Source: Motilimonas pumila (lineage in GTDB: Bacteria > Pseudomonadota > Gammaproteobacteria > Enterobacterales > CBDFNC01). Taken from it: DNA of 60,358 nt. Location: positions 1 to 60,358 of the forward strand of contig NZ_QZCH01000024.1 of assembly GCF_003596335.1 (NCBI RefSeq), read 5' to 3'. Shown in pieces: positions 51,576 to 60,339 of this stretch. The notes beneath the pieces are model-generated. The model was not told the origin of the DNA and did no database searches. It saw only the letters and a program-made list of their open reading frames with translations. Each line of letters starts with the position of its first letter. The first letter of the stretch is position 1. Both the position numbers and the translations under genes were made by a program.

Positions 51576-53813
51576 TTAAAACTTAGCGTCTAAGCCAAGA
51601 TAGAAACTGCGCGGTGCCCCAGGACGATATGAAATATTAGGGTTACCTACTTGGTTGGAGGTGTACGTTGAATAACGGGTATCCGCCAAATTCATGATGC
51701 GCCCGCGCACCGTAATGTCTGGCGTAATGTCGTAGTTCAAACGAAAGTTCAGTAAGTCATGGCCGTCATACTTGGAGGTGTTGGTTTCGTCAGTGTAATA
51801 CTCGCCTAGGTGTTCCCATTCAAGCTCTAACGCTAAACCTTGAACGTAATCAGGCTGATACTGAAAGGCCAAGTTGCCTATGGTATCGGGCGCTTTGCCG
51901 ACGTCGTAACCGGCATAGTTGCGGGTTTCAACCACAGGCGGCACACACGCTGGCGGGTAACACGAGAAAATATACTGATATTCGTCATAAGTTTGCTGGC
52001 TGTAAGTGAAGGCCGCATTCATGCTCCATTGACGATTAAACTCGCCAAATAACGACAGCTCAATGCCTTGATGCTCGGTTTTACCCGCATTGGTGGTTTT
52101 GCGATCACCGCCGTCGATGTAGCTCACCACCTTATTTTTTACCAACATGTGATACAAGGTAACGTCATAGTCAAAGCTGTTACTGAGCTCACCGCGAAAA
52201 CCTATTTCGAAACTGTCTGACTCAACCGGCTTAAGATCTGTGGTGTTAACCGTTGAACCAGAGCGAAATAATTGGCCAATAGAAGGAATTCGAAAGGCAT
52301 TACGGTAATTGGCATACACCTGCTGCGCGCCGCTGTAACTGTAAACCGCGCCCAGTTTCGGGCTTAAGTGATTGAAGTTCAGCGTTTGTGAGTCAGGTCT
52401 GAGCCAGGCTTTACGCCCTTCTCGCTCTGGCACGCTTGGGTCTAAGTTATCGGAGTAATCAATGCGAAAGTAGTCGTAACGTAAGCCTGCGACTAAGCGC
52501 CAATCATCGTGGGGCAACCACTCACCGTGCAGATAAGGTGAAATCGACGTTTGGTCAGCGTCATAATCGTAATGAGTCCGGCCCGTCTCTGCATAATCCG
52601 TGTAAATGTCACCCACTTTTGTCACTGTAATTTGCTTTTCAACATAATCAGAAATGGTGTGATCTATGTCTACGCCAGCAATGATCTCACCTTGCGTTAA
52701 GTCGTAACGGTATTTGCTCAACAAACCAAAAGATTGAAATTGGGTTTTACGAATATTTGGATCGTAAGTCACCATCCAGCTTGGCATCATTTCAGTGTTG
52801 TTATGACGATAAAACGGCGTAAAAGTCAGCAGCTCAACGTCACTCAGCTCTGTCGCTATCTCGCCAGTTAAGCGAAAGGCTCCCACGTCACGCTTACCGA
52901 TATCGCCGTGATATTTGTTCTTCTTAGGGTTGTTTTTGTAATCGTCTTCTTCCAAAGAAGACACGCCACTTTGATCCACATCCGTGTACGCGGCAACCAA
53001 TTTGTATTGTGTAGTAGCGCTAAGATAACCGTCTAATCGCCCCGTCATGGAATAACGTTGATATGCAGACTCGTCGCGATAACCGTCCGAATCGGTTAAA
53101 TTAAGCTGAAAACTGACACCGTGATCTTGATTAATGTCGGTGCCACCAGAGAACAGCCCGCGTTTCCAACCATGTGAGCCGCCTTCTAAGTTAATGCGGC
53201 CACTGGGTTCATCAGGACTGGCTTGGGTAACACTGTTGATCACGCCGCCAATGGCATCACTGCCATATAAAGCTGAGCCAGGTCCCTTGGTCACTTCGAC
53301 TCGTTGCGCCTGAGGAATATTCACCTCGTACAAACCGTTATGGTTAAAAAAGCCGGTTGGCCTTGTTGGTACGCCGTCTTCTAAGAACAGATAGACACCG
53401 CTGGTTGAAATGGGCTGACGGATTGACGTCATGTGGCCTTCACCACCAAGGTTATTAATGTGCACACCGGCAACACGATTAAGCAGCTCTGCCGGATGTG
53501 ACGGCGACACGGCTTCAATTTCTTGTTTGTCTTGCACGCTAACAGACTCAGCCAGCTCGCTGCGCAGTTTACTTTCGCGGGTAGCGGTGACAACCATGAT
53601 ATCGCCGCCGGCTTGCTCTTGCTGCTTGCTTTGCGAGCTGATAACAGCCGACTCACCCTGCGCATTTACTGACTCTTGTTCGGCAATGGCGGTGATCGGG
53701 TATGCTAATGAGATGGCTAACGTTAGCCCACTTAAGCGATTAAAAAAGGCTGCGCGTGATGTAGCAGTTTGTCCCGAAACATTCGCTCCGGTATGGGTAT
53801 GGTTCAAATTCAT
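51576..53813 (-). CDS. TonB-dependent outer-membrane receptor
   Basis: 745-aa beta-barrel receptor. The long N-terminal region is a signal peptide with an extended, His/Thr-rich head (MNLNHTHTGANV), cut near ITAIAEQ. The TonB box is DIMVVTATRE at about 71-80, the plug domain runs to about 200 (LEDGVPTRPTGFFNHNG, RVEVTKGPGSALYGSDAIGG), and the barrel ends with the terminal Phe of YLGLDAKF. The substrate is unknown; the neighbours (DUF2946 protein upstream, PepSY protein with a His cluster downstream) suggest a metal ion or metal chelate. Its 296-base leader contains several hairpins. An insertion with two Cys residues (FSCYPPACVPP) near 650 lies in a surface loop. Confidence 0.92.
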   Translation of the reverse strand: MNLNHTHTGANVSGQTATSRAAFFNRLSGLTLAISLAYPITAIAEQESVNAQGESAVISSQSKQQEQAGGDIMVVTATRESKLRSELAESVSVQDKQEIEAVSPSHPAELLNRVAGVHINNLGGEGHMTSIRQPISTSGVYLFLEDGVPTRPTGFFNHNGLYEVNIPQAQRVEVTKGPGSALYGSDAIGGVINSVTQASPDEPSGRINLEGGSHGWKRGLFSGGTDINQDHGVSFQLNLTDSDGYRDESAYQRYSMTGRLDGYLSATTQYKLVAAYTDVDQSGVSSLEEDDYKNNPKKNKYHGDIGKRDVGAFRLTGEIATELSDVELLTFTPFYRHNNTEMMPSWMVTYDPNIRKTQFQSFGLLSKYRYDLTQGEIIAGVDIDHTISDYVEKQITVTKVGDIYTDYAETGRTHYDYDADQTSISPYLHGEWLPHDDWRLVAGLRYDYFRIDYSDNLDPSVPEREGRKAWLRPDSQTLNFNHLSPKLGAVYSYSGAQQVYANYRNAFRIPSIGQLFRSGSTVNTTDLKPVESDSFEIGFRGELSNSFDYDVTLYHMLVKNKVVSYIDGGDRKTTNAGKTEHQGIELSLFGEFNRQWSMNAAFTYSQQTYDEYQYIFSCYPPACVPPVVETRNYAGYDVGKAPDTIGNLAFQYQPDYVQGLALELEWEHLGEYYTDETNTSKYDGHDLLNFRLNYDITPDITVRGRIMNLADTRYSTYTSNQVGNPNISYRPGAPRSFYLGLDAKF

Positions 53814-54109
53814 AACAGTACTTCAATATTCTTTCGCGTCCTGCGAATACAAAATTCCTACGCAAGCAAAACTTGCGTGATGTTAGCTTTAATAAAGCTC
53901 TTAAATCAGTGTTTGAATATTGACGCTGGCCAAGTCTAATGAGTAAACGCACTGCATAACCTGAACGAGCGGCAGGTAGGCAGTTATCATCCTATTGATA
54001 GCTAACAACGCGGCAGGGCTTTACCAGCTTACCGCACGCAAATACCCCGCTACACGGTAGTCAAGGTGAAACCAGATACCGTTGTGGGGTAAAGCGCAAT
54101 TGTTAACAA
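53814..54109 (-). promoter_or_regulatory. Hairpin-rich leader of the receptor gene
   Basis: 296 bases without a credible gene. On the minus strand it shows, in order, an imperfect long stem CCCCACAACGGTA with TACCGTGTAGCGGGG (54045-54090) enclosing GGTTTCACC, a second structure GCGGTAAGC...GCCCTGCCGC (about 54010-54036), then AGCTTT-AAT-AAAGCT (53885-53899) and the perfect ACGCAAG-TTTTG-CTTGCGT (53860-53878), 47 bases before the start. The density of stems suggests a regulatory RNA or a terminator followed by a promoter with operators. No known riboswitch class is matched. Confidence 0.45.
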
Positions 54110-54625
54110 CTAAAACAGACTTGCTGGCGCCAAGAAGCTGCTAGGCGGCGCACGTAGAGGAGGAGAATTCCAGTGGTAATGAGTTTGATAGTGTAAGCTG
54201 CTGCTGAACCAGCGTGGCTGAATATGCTGTATTCGCAACTTAGCTTGATAGCCCAGTTGGTTTAATTGATAAGCGTTGAGATCAGCCCCAGGCACACACA
54301 AGGCGCATTTAAATTTACTGAATGGGCTAGTGCCGTGAACATCGGAAAGTTCACCACCGTGCGGGATTTTTGGGTTTGTACCGCTCTCTGGTAGCTTGCT
54401 ATCAGAGCTGCTACTCGTTAGCTTGTCTGAGTTGGCATATAGCTCGCTGACGCTGACCCATTTAAAACCGGTAGCGGTACAAAGCAGTATTTTTTCATCG
54501 GGATCAACAAGGCTGTGCTCACTGCTGGTAAGTGTGGTCGCGCCAACATAAAACGGCAATACCAATTTAACCAAAAGTGAAACAATCAGATAACGCGTCC
54601 ATTGCTTGTAACATCCTTGTTTCAT
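54110..54625 (-). CDS. DUF2946-like exported protein
   Basis: 171-aa protein with an N-terminal hydrophobic signal or anchor (YLIVSLLVKLVLPFYVGA). The pattern ILLCTATGFKWVSVSEL near 46-62, then a long polar Ser-rich linker, then KCALCVPG near 107-114 and the Pro-rich end PPLRAPPSSF matches DUF2946. Members of that family are mostly found with copper-related TonB receptors such as OprC. Its Cys pair (CALC) and the earlier Cys could bind copper. It precedes the TonB receptor on the same strand with a structured gap. A role in metal handling is likely by context but unproven. Confidence 0.75.
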   Translation of the reverse strand: MKQGCYKQWTRYLIVSLLVKLVLPFYVGATTLTSSEHSLVDPDEKILLCTATGFKWVSVSELYANSDKLTSSSSDSKLPESGTNPKIPHGGELSDVHGTSPFSKFKCALCVPGADLNAYQLNQLGYQAKLRIQHIQPRWFSSSLHYQTHYHWNSPPLRAPPSSFLAPASLF

Positions 54626-54739
54626 GACGCGCAGATTAACCAGCCGTCGTTACAAAATCAAACAATTCTTTAACAATTAATCATTTTTAACTCTTAAGCA
54701 GGTCATGCTGGCTAAAATGCTTGAAAATAGGGCAAAAAA

Positions 54740-54761
54740 ACGCCAACCCTAAGGTTGGCGT
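54740..54761 (-). terminator. Terminator of the NSS transporter gene
   Basis: Perfect 9-bp stem ACGCCAACC and GGTTGGCGT with a CTAA loop; the minus strand continues with seven T. It is 38 bases past the stop. Confidence 0.92.
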
Positions 54762-54798
54762 ATATGTTGTGCGATATACTCGACTAAAGCGCGATGCC

Positions 54799-56202
54799 TT
54801 ATAGGCTAATAATACCGACTAACTGCGCAAATACGATGGTAATAGCGATAGGCGCAATAAACTTCAAACACAACATTAATGCGCCCATGGCGGCACCAGT
54901 CAGTTGCATCTCTTTTTCTACATGCGCTTTTTTCACTTTCCAGCCGACAAAGATTGCGGTAAATAAGCCAGCCAAAGGTAGCATGATATTGGCAGTGATA
55001 AAGTCTATCACCTCAAAGAAGTTTCCGCCGTTGCCAAAGAAGGACATCTTCGTCCACTCCGCGCCGGTGAATGAGAATACGGTACCCAAACTTAACACCC
55101 AAATACCACTGCCCGCGACAATCGCGGCTGGCCAGCGTGCAAGACCGCGACGCTCTACGAGGTATGCCGTAGCAGACTCCAGCAAAGCGATGGCAGAAGT
55201 AAAGGCTGCAAACACTATCATTACAAAGAACACAGTACCAAACAGGTCACCCATTGGCATTTTACCAAAAGCGATAGGCAAGGTTTGGAACAGTAGTCCT
55301 GGGCCAGCTGCTGGCTCCATGCCATTGGCAAACACGATAGGATAAATGGCAAGACCCGCCATCAATGCCACAACCGTGTCACAAATGGCAATCCAAATAG
55401 AGGTTTTAGCGATCGACACACCTTCTGGTAAATAGGCGCCGTAAATCATCATAATGCCAGACGACAAGCTTAGCGTGAAAAACGCGTGTCCTAATGCTTC
55501 AAGTACGCTGTGTACGGTCAGTTTGCTAAAGTCTGGCGCAAACATAAATGCAGCGGCTTCACCAAAATGGCCTTCTATAGCGGAGTAAACCATGATAATC
55601 GCTAGCAGTATAAACAGCGCAGGCATCAAAGACGTGACCGCCTTTTCCAGACCTTTGTTTAAACCTTTACCTAACACCAGTACCGTTGCTACAACCATAA
55701 TGGTGGTATAAGTGATTAGCTCCGCTGGGTTACTCAGTAAACCGGAGAATATCTCTCCAATTTTACCGGCGTGATCGCCGCTGTCTGAGGCCGCTGCAGC
55801 AATAGCAGAAAAATCGCCTGAACCTGCGTGCACGACATACGCAACCGCCCAACCGGCAATCACCACGTAAAAGCTTAAAATAAGGAAACCGGCCACAACG
55901 CCCGACATGCCAAGGAATGACCAGTGCTTGCTACTGCCTGACTCAGTCGCTACTTTCGCTGCGGCATTCGCAGGCGTAGAGCGACCTCGCTTACCTATCA
56001 TTACCTCAGCCATCATCACCGGAATACCGATGAACAAAATACATAACAGATAAACAATGACAAAGGCACCGCCTCCGTTCTCACCCATGATGTAAGGGAA
56101 CTTCCATATATTACCTAGGCCTACCGCCGCCCCCGTGGCAGCGAGAATATAAGCAAAATGGCTCGACCACCTGCCATCTACGCTTGTATTGAGATTTGAC
56201 AT
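54799..56202 (-). CDS. Sodium-dependent transporter, NSS (SNF) family
   Basis: 467-aa inner-membrane carrier with twelve hydrophobic segments and the LeuT fold. The start RWSSHFAYILAATGAAVGLG and NIWKFPYIMGENGGGAFVIV are the classic first two helices with the unwound sodium and substrate site (GAAVGLGNIWKFPY). ESATAYLVERRG near 365 is the conserved helix 8 region. The family imports amino acids or related solutes with sodium. The substrate is not readable. The gene is monocistronic, with a long AT-rich upstream region and a strong terminator. Confidence 0.9.
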   Translation of the reverse strand: MSNLNTSVDGRWSSHFAYILAATGAAVGLGNIWKFPYIMGENGGGAFVIVYLLCILFIGIPVMMAEVMIGKRGRSTPANAAAKVATESGSSKHWSFLGMSGVVAGFLILSFYVVIAGWAVAYVVHAGSGDFSAIAAAASDSGDHAGKIGEIFSGLLSNPAELITYTTIMVVATVLVLGKGLNKGLEKAVTSLMPALFILLAIIMVYSAIEGHFGEAAAFMFAPDFSKLTVHSVLEALGHAFFTLSLSSGIMMIYGAYLPEGVSIAKTSIWIAICDTVVALMAGLAIYPIVFANGMEPAAGPGLLFQTLPIAFGKMPMGDLFGTVFFVMIVFAAFTSAIALLESATAYLVERRGLARWPAAIVAGSGIWVLSLGTVFSFTGAEWTKMSFFGNGGNFFEVIDFITANIMLPLAGLFTAIFVGWKVKKAHVEKEMQLTGAAMGALMLCLKFIAPIAITIVFAQLVGIISL

Positions 56203-56802
56203 GTTATCTAAAAACTCTTCTGTTTATGAAAATCGGCGATATATAATCACAAAAAGTGTCACCCATACAATTGCAAAAGCCACACTTATGTCTCAATTCC
56301 AGTTAATCATTCCGATTAAAACAATAAGCGTGCATTAATATGCAAAATTCACCAAAAAAAATTCATATATGGCAATATTTTTACAAGACCAAATGTCAGT
56401 AAAGTTCACTATTGTAAAATATAATTCACACAATTGAGCAATTAGCAGGCTTATATATCACCAAAAAAAACATCAGCAGTGATAAAAACCAAAACAAGAC
56501 GACACAATGGTTATGTGGCAGATAAAAACACTTATTTTTTTATAAATTTAGAATAAATATAGCGCTTAAGCTAAAAGCAGCAAAATTAATCCATTATTGA
56601 GTGCAGTATTTACAACTTATCTTGTTATTAAAGTGTTACCGTTTTGCAGGAAAATCGTTGCTTAACCACCTTAAAAAACCGCCGTTCATCTCTATTTGTT
56701 GTACAGATACAAAGCAAATTTTCGCTTTCAGTTAACATGACTATCCCACCCAATGTGCATAAATAAGACGTTTTATCACTTCATCTTGGCTGCCTCGGTG
56801 GA
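56203..56802. other. 600-bp AT-rich intergenic region
   Basis: Very AT-rich, with runs of A and T and no credible gene on either strand. It holds the promoter of the minus-strand NSS gene. No inverted repeats longer than about 7 bp were noticed. Strong AT bias would favour H-NS-type binding. Confidence 0.4.
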
Positions 56803-56949
56803 ATGAGTGAACATTATGGAAATAGTGGTATTGCTGGATTTAGTGGACTTGGTGGTATTGGTGGTATTGGTGGTATTGGTGGTATTGGTGGTATTGGCAA
56901 AATAGCCAACGCCAATGAGAAAAATCAAGTTCAGCAGCGTTTAAGCTGA
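56803..56949 (+). CDS. Gly-Gly-Ile repeat peptide, 48 aa (possible)
   Basis: Plus-strand frame from ATG 56803 to TGA 56949: MSEHYGNSGIAGFSGLGGIG followed by further Gly-Gly-Ile units, then a polar end GKIANANEKNQVQQRLS. The centre is a run of exact 9-base repeats. Gly-rich sequences with GxxxG spacing occur in small bacteriocins and membrane-packing peptides, but no export motif, immunity gene or transporter is adjacent. The ribosome site (GGTGG) is too close to the ATG. Alternatively the frame is only a by-product of the repeat. Confidence 0.35.
   Translation: MSEHYGNSGIAGFSGLGGIGGIGGIGGIGGIGKIANANEKNQVQQRLS
56851..56895 (+). repeat. (GGTGGTATT)x5 minisatellite
   Basis: Five exact tandem copies of a 9-base unit. 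Copy-number change keeps any reading frame. It lies 75 bases before the 3' end of the convergent pilin gene. Confidence 0.95.
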
Positions 56950-56969
56950 GTTAAACCCTAACCGCTCGG

Positions 56970-57512
56970 TCAGCACTGGCTAGTATGAATGGTCACCGTA
57001 GGTCGGGTGGGATTATTAGAGACAGGGTTTTCATAACGGATATGACATTTAAAGTTGACGCTTTTCTGATCATAATCTGCGGTAAAAAAAATGTAGATGT
57101 GATTGTTGGCGGTAGACTTATCTGTGAAAAAAGGCGCTGCTTCACGGTTTCTTCTGGCGGTGTTTCGGTCTACCGCGTCAATCTCTAACCAGGCTTTTAC
57201 CTGTTCATTAATGTCGACAAAGCTGTCAGTGCCATTCACCGAAGGATAACCGTTATACAAGGGAATATCTGTACCATTGACTTGAATGATGCCACTGCTG
57301 CCGTCTTGATTTTCTATTTTTGCTCTGGCATGTAATAAATTCAGGCCACTTTCCATCGCCCCGCCAATGGCGTAGAGGTCGGCAGCTTTCGCGTCGCTGG
57401 TAAGCGCAATAAACCTGGGCGCGATAGTCGCGGCCAAAATAGCTAGAATGGCAATCACGATGACCAGCTCGATCAATGTAAAACCCTGTCTTTGCGGTCT
57501 GTATTTGGCCAT
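56970..57512 (-). CDS. Type IV pilin-like protein, orphan
   Basis: 180-aa prepilin. MAKYRPQRQG/FTLIELVIVI has the basic leader, the Gly10/Phe11 prepilin peptidase site and Glu15 at mature position 5, followed by the hydrophobic spine up to about residue 32. The C-terminal head has two cysteines (KCHIRY and the final HTSQC), likely a disulfide as in MSHA and other type IV pilins. The middle reads MESGLNLLHARAKI, GTDIPLYNGYPS, as seen in MshA-like proteins. Start at ATG 57512, preceded by GTG. No secretion, peptidase or other pilin gene is near, so it must use machinery encoded elsewhere. Confidence 0.85.
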   Translation of the reverse strand: MAKYRPQRQGFTLIELVIVIAILAILAATIAPRFIALTSDAKAADLYAIGGAMESGLNLLHARAKIENQDGSSGIIQVNGTDIPLYNGYPSVNGTDSFVDINEQVKAWLEIDAVDRNTARRNREAAPFFTDKSTANNHIYIFFTADYDQKSVNFKCHIRYENPVSNNPTRPTVTIHTSQC

Positions 57513-57697
57513 CACAACCTATAGCGTAAATTTTTGTCCAGAACTGATGAATATGATTGTAGCGTCCGAGGGCAAATGATGTTGCGTCTAAGACTAGATT
57601 TAATACAAACGGCGCCAAATGCGACGTAATACGGGGCGCAAAATTTGAGTGAATTGTTTTTATAGGAACAGAGTATTAATAATCAATATAAACCCAT

Positions 57698-58171
57698 TTA
57701 TTGCGCGGCACACTTGGCTGTCGCATTGCTTAGCTGTGTTAAGTTAAGCTTGCAGCCGTATTGACCTTTGGCTGTATCAAGCTGAAAAGTGAGAAAAGGG
57801 ATCTGCCAATCAAAACGGTCAAACCAACTGCCACCAGCGAGATCCTGGCTAACATTAAGCACTTCATTGTTGGACAACACTGCAGAGCATACCCGTGAAG
57901 AGCCTGTTAACCCTTGATTGAGCCCAAATTGGTAATGTTGCAAAACAAAACATGGATCGTATTCAGAGCTATACCGGATGATCCGAAACGTGCCCTCACC
58001 TTTCATCCATGCTGTTGACACAAAAACAATGTCTTTTGAAATGATGTCAGCGGGCTCTGCACTTAACGGAGCTGGCGACAAACCCAAAATACACAGCCCA
58101 GCCTTGATAGCGTTAAACCACAAGCGCTTATGGATAGGCATAAAAAAAATGCATTTAAAATAGATAATCAT
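57698..58171 (-). CDS. Unknown exported protein
   Basis: 157-aa protein with a signal sequence (hydrophobic part AIKAGLCILGLSPAPLSA, cut near residue 38). ATG 58171 has an AGGG ribosome site, while a second ATG ten codons in has none. The mature part contains four cysteines (YDPCFVLQHY, SSRVCSAV, YGCKLNL, TAKCAAQ), which could form two disulfides, and a Trp-rich strand (GGSWFDRFDWQIPF). It lies 186 bases upstream of the orphan pilin gene on the same strand. No family is recognised. Confidence 0.65.
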   Translation of the reverse strand: MIIYFKCIFFMPIHKRLWFNAIKAGLCILGLSPAPLSAEPADIISKDIVFVSTAWMKGEGTFRIIRYSSEYDPCFVLQHYQFGLNQGLTGSSRVCSAVLSNNEVLNVSQDLAGGSWFDRFDWQIPFLTFQLDTAKGQYGCKLNLTQLSNATAKCAAQ

Positions 58172-58369
58172 AACGCCCTAAGGTTTCATCCAATAACACA
58201 CGAGCACAGCTTCGAAAGCTCACCTCGAGCCTACAACACACCAGCAAAAGCCTCACCATGCAGAGAATCTAAGAGGCTTAGGTTTGCCAGCATCATACCA
58301 TTAGAAGACGAAGCACCAAGTAACATTAGGGGGTAGCGGTTAAGTGAAACATTGCAAAGTATTCAACTA

Positions 58370-58657
58370 TTAAGCGTTCACTTTACGCACAACAGTAAAA
58401 CCATACACCAGATGGCAAACAAGCATTACAATCACGAGCCAAATAACCGCGAGAGTGCTTGCCCAAAGCAAATATAATGCGACTATGTGCCCAATAATGA
58501 ATGTCCACCAAAATACAAAGCCAAGTAGCCCCTTTTTGTATGAGTTGCCACGCCTAAATGCGCTCATTGCAAAACCCCAAGGCACGAGTGTCCAAGCAAA
58601 AGACAGGCATAAGAGTGCAGTTATAAAAATATGTACCGCAACTTCAAACCATTGCAT
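58370..58657 (-). CDS. Small three-TM membrane protein
   Basis: 95-aa inner-membrane protein with three hydrophobic segments, at about 5-32, 45-66 and 67-88, and short basic loops (FRRGNSYKKG). ATG 58657 is preceded by AAGGATGATGA. No motif or family is recognised. It lies between the unknown exported protein and YtoQ, each with its own gap, so an operon is not clear. The 198-base gap to its left holds no further gene. Confidence 0.65.
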   Translation of the reverse strand: MQWFEVAVHIFITALLCLSFAWTLVPWGFAMSAFRRGNSYKKGLLGFVFWWTFIIGHIVALYLLWASTLAVIWLVIVMLVCHLVYGFTVVRKVNA

Positions 58658-58791
58658 TCATCATCCTTTAATAACTAAAATCATGAATCCATCAACTTTG
58701 TTAAAATCGATGACGATGGCACTTCTCCACATTCGCAGTACTTAAAAAGGTGCTCGTATAACTCAACAAACCCATCTTCACTATTAAGCCA

Positions 58792-59226
58792 TTAAGGATT
58801 AATAGAATAAGCAATAATTTCGACAACTTGCTCTGGCGAAATAGCCCATGCCTGTGCAGAAGCATCCACTTCTTTAAGCGGATGGGTTAACGATTCGTCA
58901 TGTAACGTAATGTAGGGTTTGTTCAACGCGGCACAAAAACCGGCATCAAACGCGGCATTCCACTGCTTGTATTTATCACCAAATCGAATGACCGCTAAAT
59001 CACAGGTTTTGATAGCATGATGAATGCGAATGGCGTTAACTTTCGCTGACTTGTGATCACGCCAAAACGCCGTGCTTTCTTCACCTAAACAATCACCCGC
59101 GGCGTCACTCGCCTCATGGTCCGTATTTGCAGATATGAAAGTCACATTGAGGTTTTTAGCATCACAACCCTTGATGATTTGTACACGCCAATCAGTGTGG
59201 ATTTCGCCCGATAAATACACTTTCAT
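58792..59226 (-). CDS. ytoQ: YtoQ family protein
   Basis: 144-aa cytosolic protein of the YtoQ family, related to nucleoside 2-deoxyribosyltransferases. MKVYLSGEIHTDWR at the start is the family hallmark. FGDKYKQWNAAFDAGFCAALNKPYI near 101-125 follows the pattern in which an acidic residue and Trp/Asn line the nucleoside pocket. The reaction is not known. Its start lies 41 bases after the RidA gene stop on the same strand, so the two may be co-transcribed. Confidence 0.87.
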   Translation of the reverse strand: MKVYLSGEIHTDWRVQIIKGCDAKNLNVTFISANTDHEASDAAGDCLGEESTAFWRDHKSAKVNAIRIHHAIKTCDLAVIRFGDKYKQWNAAFDAGFCAALNKPYITLHDESLTHPLKEVDASAQAWAISPEQVVEIIAYSINP

Positions 59227-59267
59227 TTAATATTGCCTTTTTTGTTCATTTATAGGATGGCGTGCGA

Positions 59268-59729
59268 TCATTCAGAAACTTCAAATATAGAGTCGATGAT
59301 GATTGGCAAGTTTCCTCTTACCGACTGCGCGCCAAAAACCGACCGCGCATGAACCCCTTTGTCACCGAAAACACTGGCCATAAGATCTGAACAACCGTCT
59401 AAGACTTTTGGGTGCTGCTCAAAATCTTCGGTAGCATTCACAAAGCCTTGGAGTTTAATAACCTGGCTCACTTTATCTAACGAACCCAGTTCAAGTTTAA
59501 CCGCAGCTAAGATATCTAAACCTGTTATTCTAGCAAACTCATAACCCTGTGCAGTATCATATTCTCGACCAAGCTTGCCTTTAGGGACTTCACTCAGCCC
59601 AGCTACAGGGCCCTTACCAGACACATACAACAAGTTTCCTGTACGAACACAGTTGCAATAACTGCCTTGCGGATCGCTGGCGTTAGGCAATACTAAGTTT
59701 AACTCTTTAAGTCTTTGTTCAATTTCCAT
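59268..59729 (-). CDS. RidA family protein
   Basis: 153-aa cytosolic protein of the RidA/YjgF family, whose best-known members hydrolyse reactive enamine and imine intermediates from PLP enzymes. GNLLYVSGKGPV near 31-42 and IKLQGFVNATEDF near 91-103 match the family, but the catalytic Arg of the true RidA group is at a different place (HARSVFGAQSVRGNLPI), so this belongs to another subgroup with possibly another role. The start is ambiguous among three close ATG codons (59741, 59732, 59729); the GGGGG site fits 59729 best. YtoQ follows after 41 bases. Confidence 0.85.
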   Translation of the reverse strand: MEIEQRLKELNLVLPNASDPQGSYCNCVRTGNLLYVSGKGPVAGLSEVPKGKLGREYDTAQGYEFARITGLDILAAVKLELGSLDKVSQVIKLQGFVNATEDFEQHPKVLDGCSDLMASVFGDKGVHARSVFGAQSVRGNLPIIIDSIFEVSE

Positions 59730-59871
59730 CATAACCCCCATCTACGAATGTTATTAATCGCTGTTTTTGAGTTCGCGCGCCCCTCGTTATCATGATACTC
59801 ATGACACAACTAACTGCTTTGAACAGGGCGCAGCCCAGAAGGCGCTGTTTACCAGTGGTTAAACGCCCTTG

Positions 59872-60339
59872 CTATAGACCTGAATTGTCACAACAAAACC
59901 TAAATAAATACCCATCAGGATCTTGTACAATAAATTGCTTTTGAACGGCAACAGCATTAGCACATTGGTACTCTTTCGTTTCCATTTCAAGATAAATTGA
60001 CTCAGGAGCGGAGGCTTTGACCCTCTCATATAAATCGTCAATTTCAGCAACGTCCCATTGGAAATTGACACCTCTGCCAAATGGCTTTTCCATTTTACCG
60101 GTTAACCAACGACGCCCAATGCCATTGATGCCTTCTGCCATAATGTCTACACCATCCAATGTAAAGTATGCAAATTGCTCTTCAACTCGTTCATACTTTA
60201 TTTCAAAACCAAACACTTCAACATAAAACTTTTTAGTTTTATCAATATCTTCACAATAAAGTTCTGGTACTAATTTAAAACGGCGTTGTTGACTAAATAG
60301 GGAACCTTTCTCGAAAACTGCGATCAGATCATTGAGCAC
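59872..60339 (-). CDS. VOC family protein (glyoxalase/bleomycin-resistance fold)
   Basis: About 155-aa protein with the vicinal oxygen chelate fold: LVPELYCEDIDKTKKFYVEV at 23-42 is the first beta-alpha-beta unit, FAYFTLDGVDIMAEG follows, and QFIVQDPDGYLFRFC near 133-147 is the second half, with the metal-binding Glu position taken by Phe/Arg. The start is unsure: a GTG at 60339 is used, but the frame stays open to the window edge, so the true start may lie outside or at a downstream codon nearer FKLVPELY. Function unknown; members include antibiotic-binding proteins and dioxygenases. Confidence 0.75.
   Translation of the reverse strand: MLNDLIAVFEKGSLFSQQRRFKLVPELYCEDIDKTKKFYVEVFGFEIKYERVEEQFAYFTLDGVDIMAEGINGIGRRWLTGKMEKPFGRGVNFQWDVAEIDDLYERVKASAPESIYLEMETKEYQCANAVAVQKQFIVQDPDGYLFRFCCDNSGL

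Noticed and set aside
53930..54100. Cobalamin riboswitch before the TonB receptor, because of CTACCTGCCGC on the coding strand
   Set aside because: Only the B12-box-like ACCTGCC is present. The conserved GGTGxxAxxCC, the CCACTG and the GGGAAGG parts are not found at proper distances, and the receptor is not BtuB-like.
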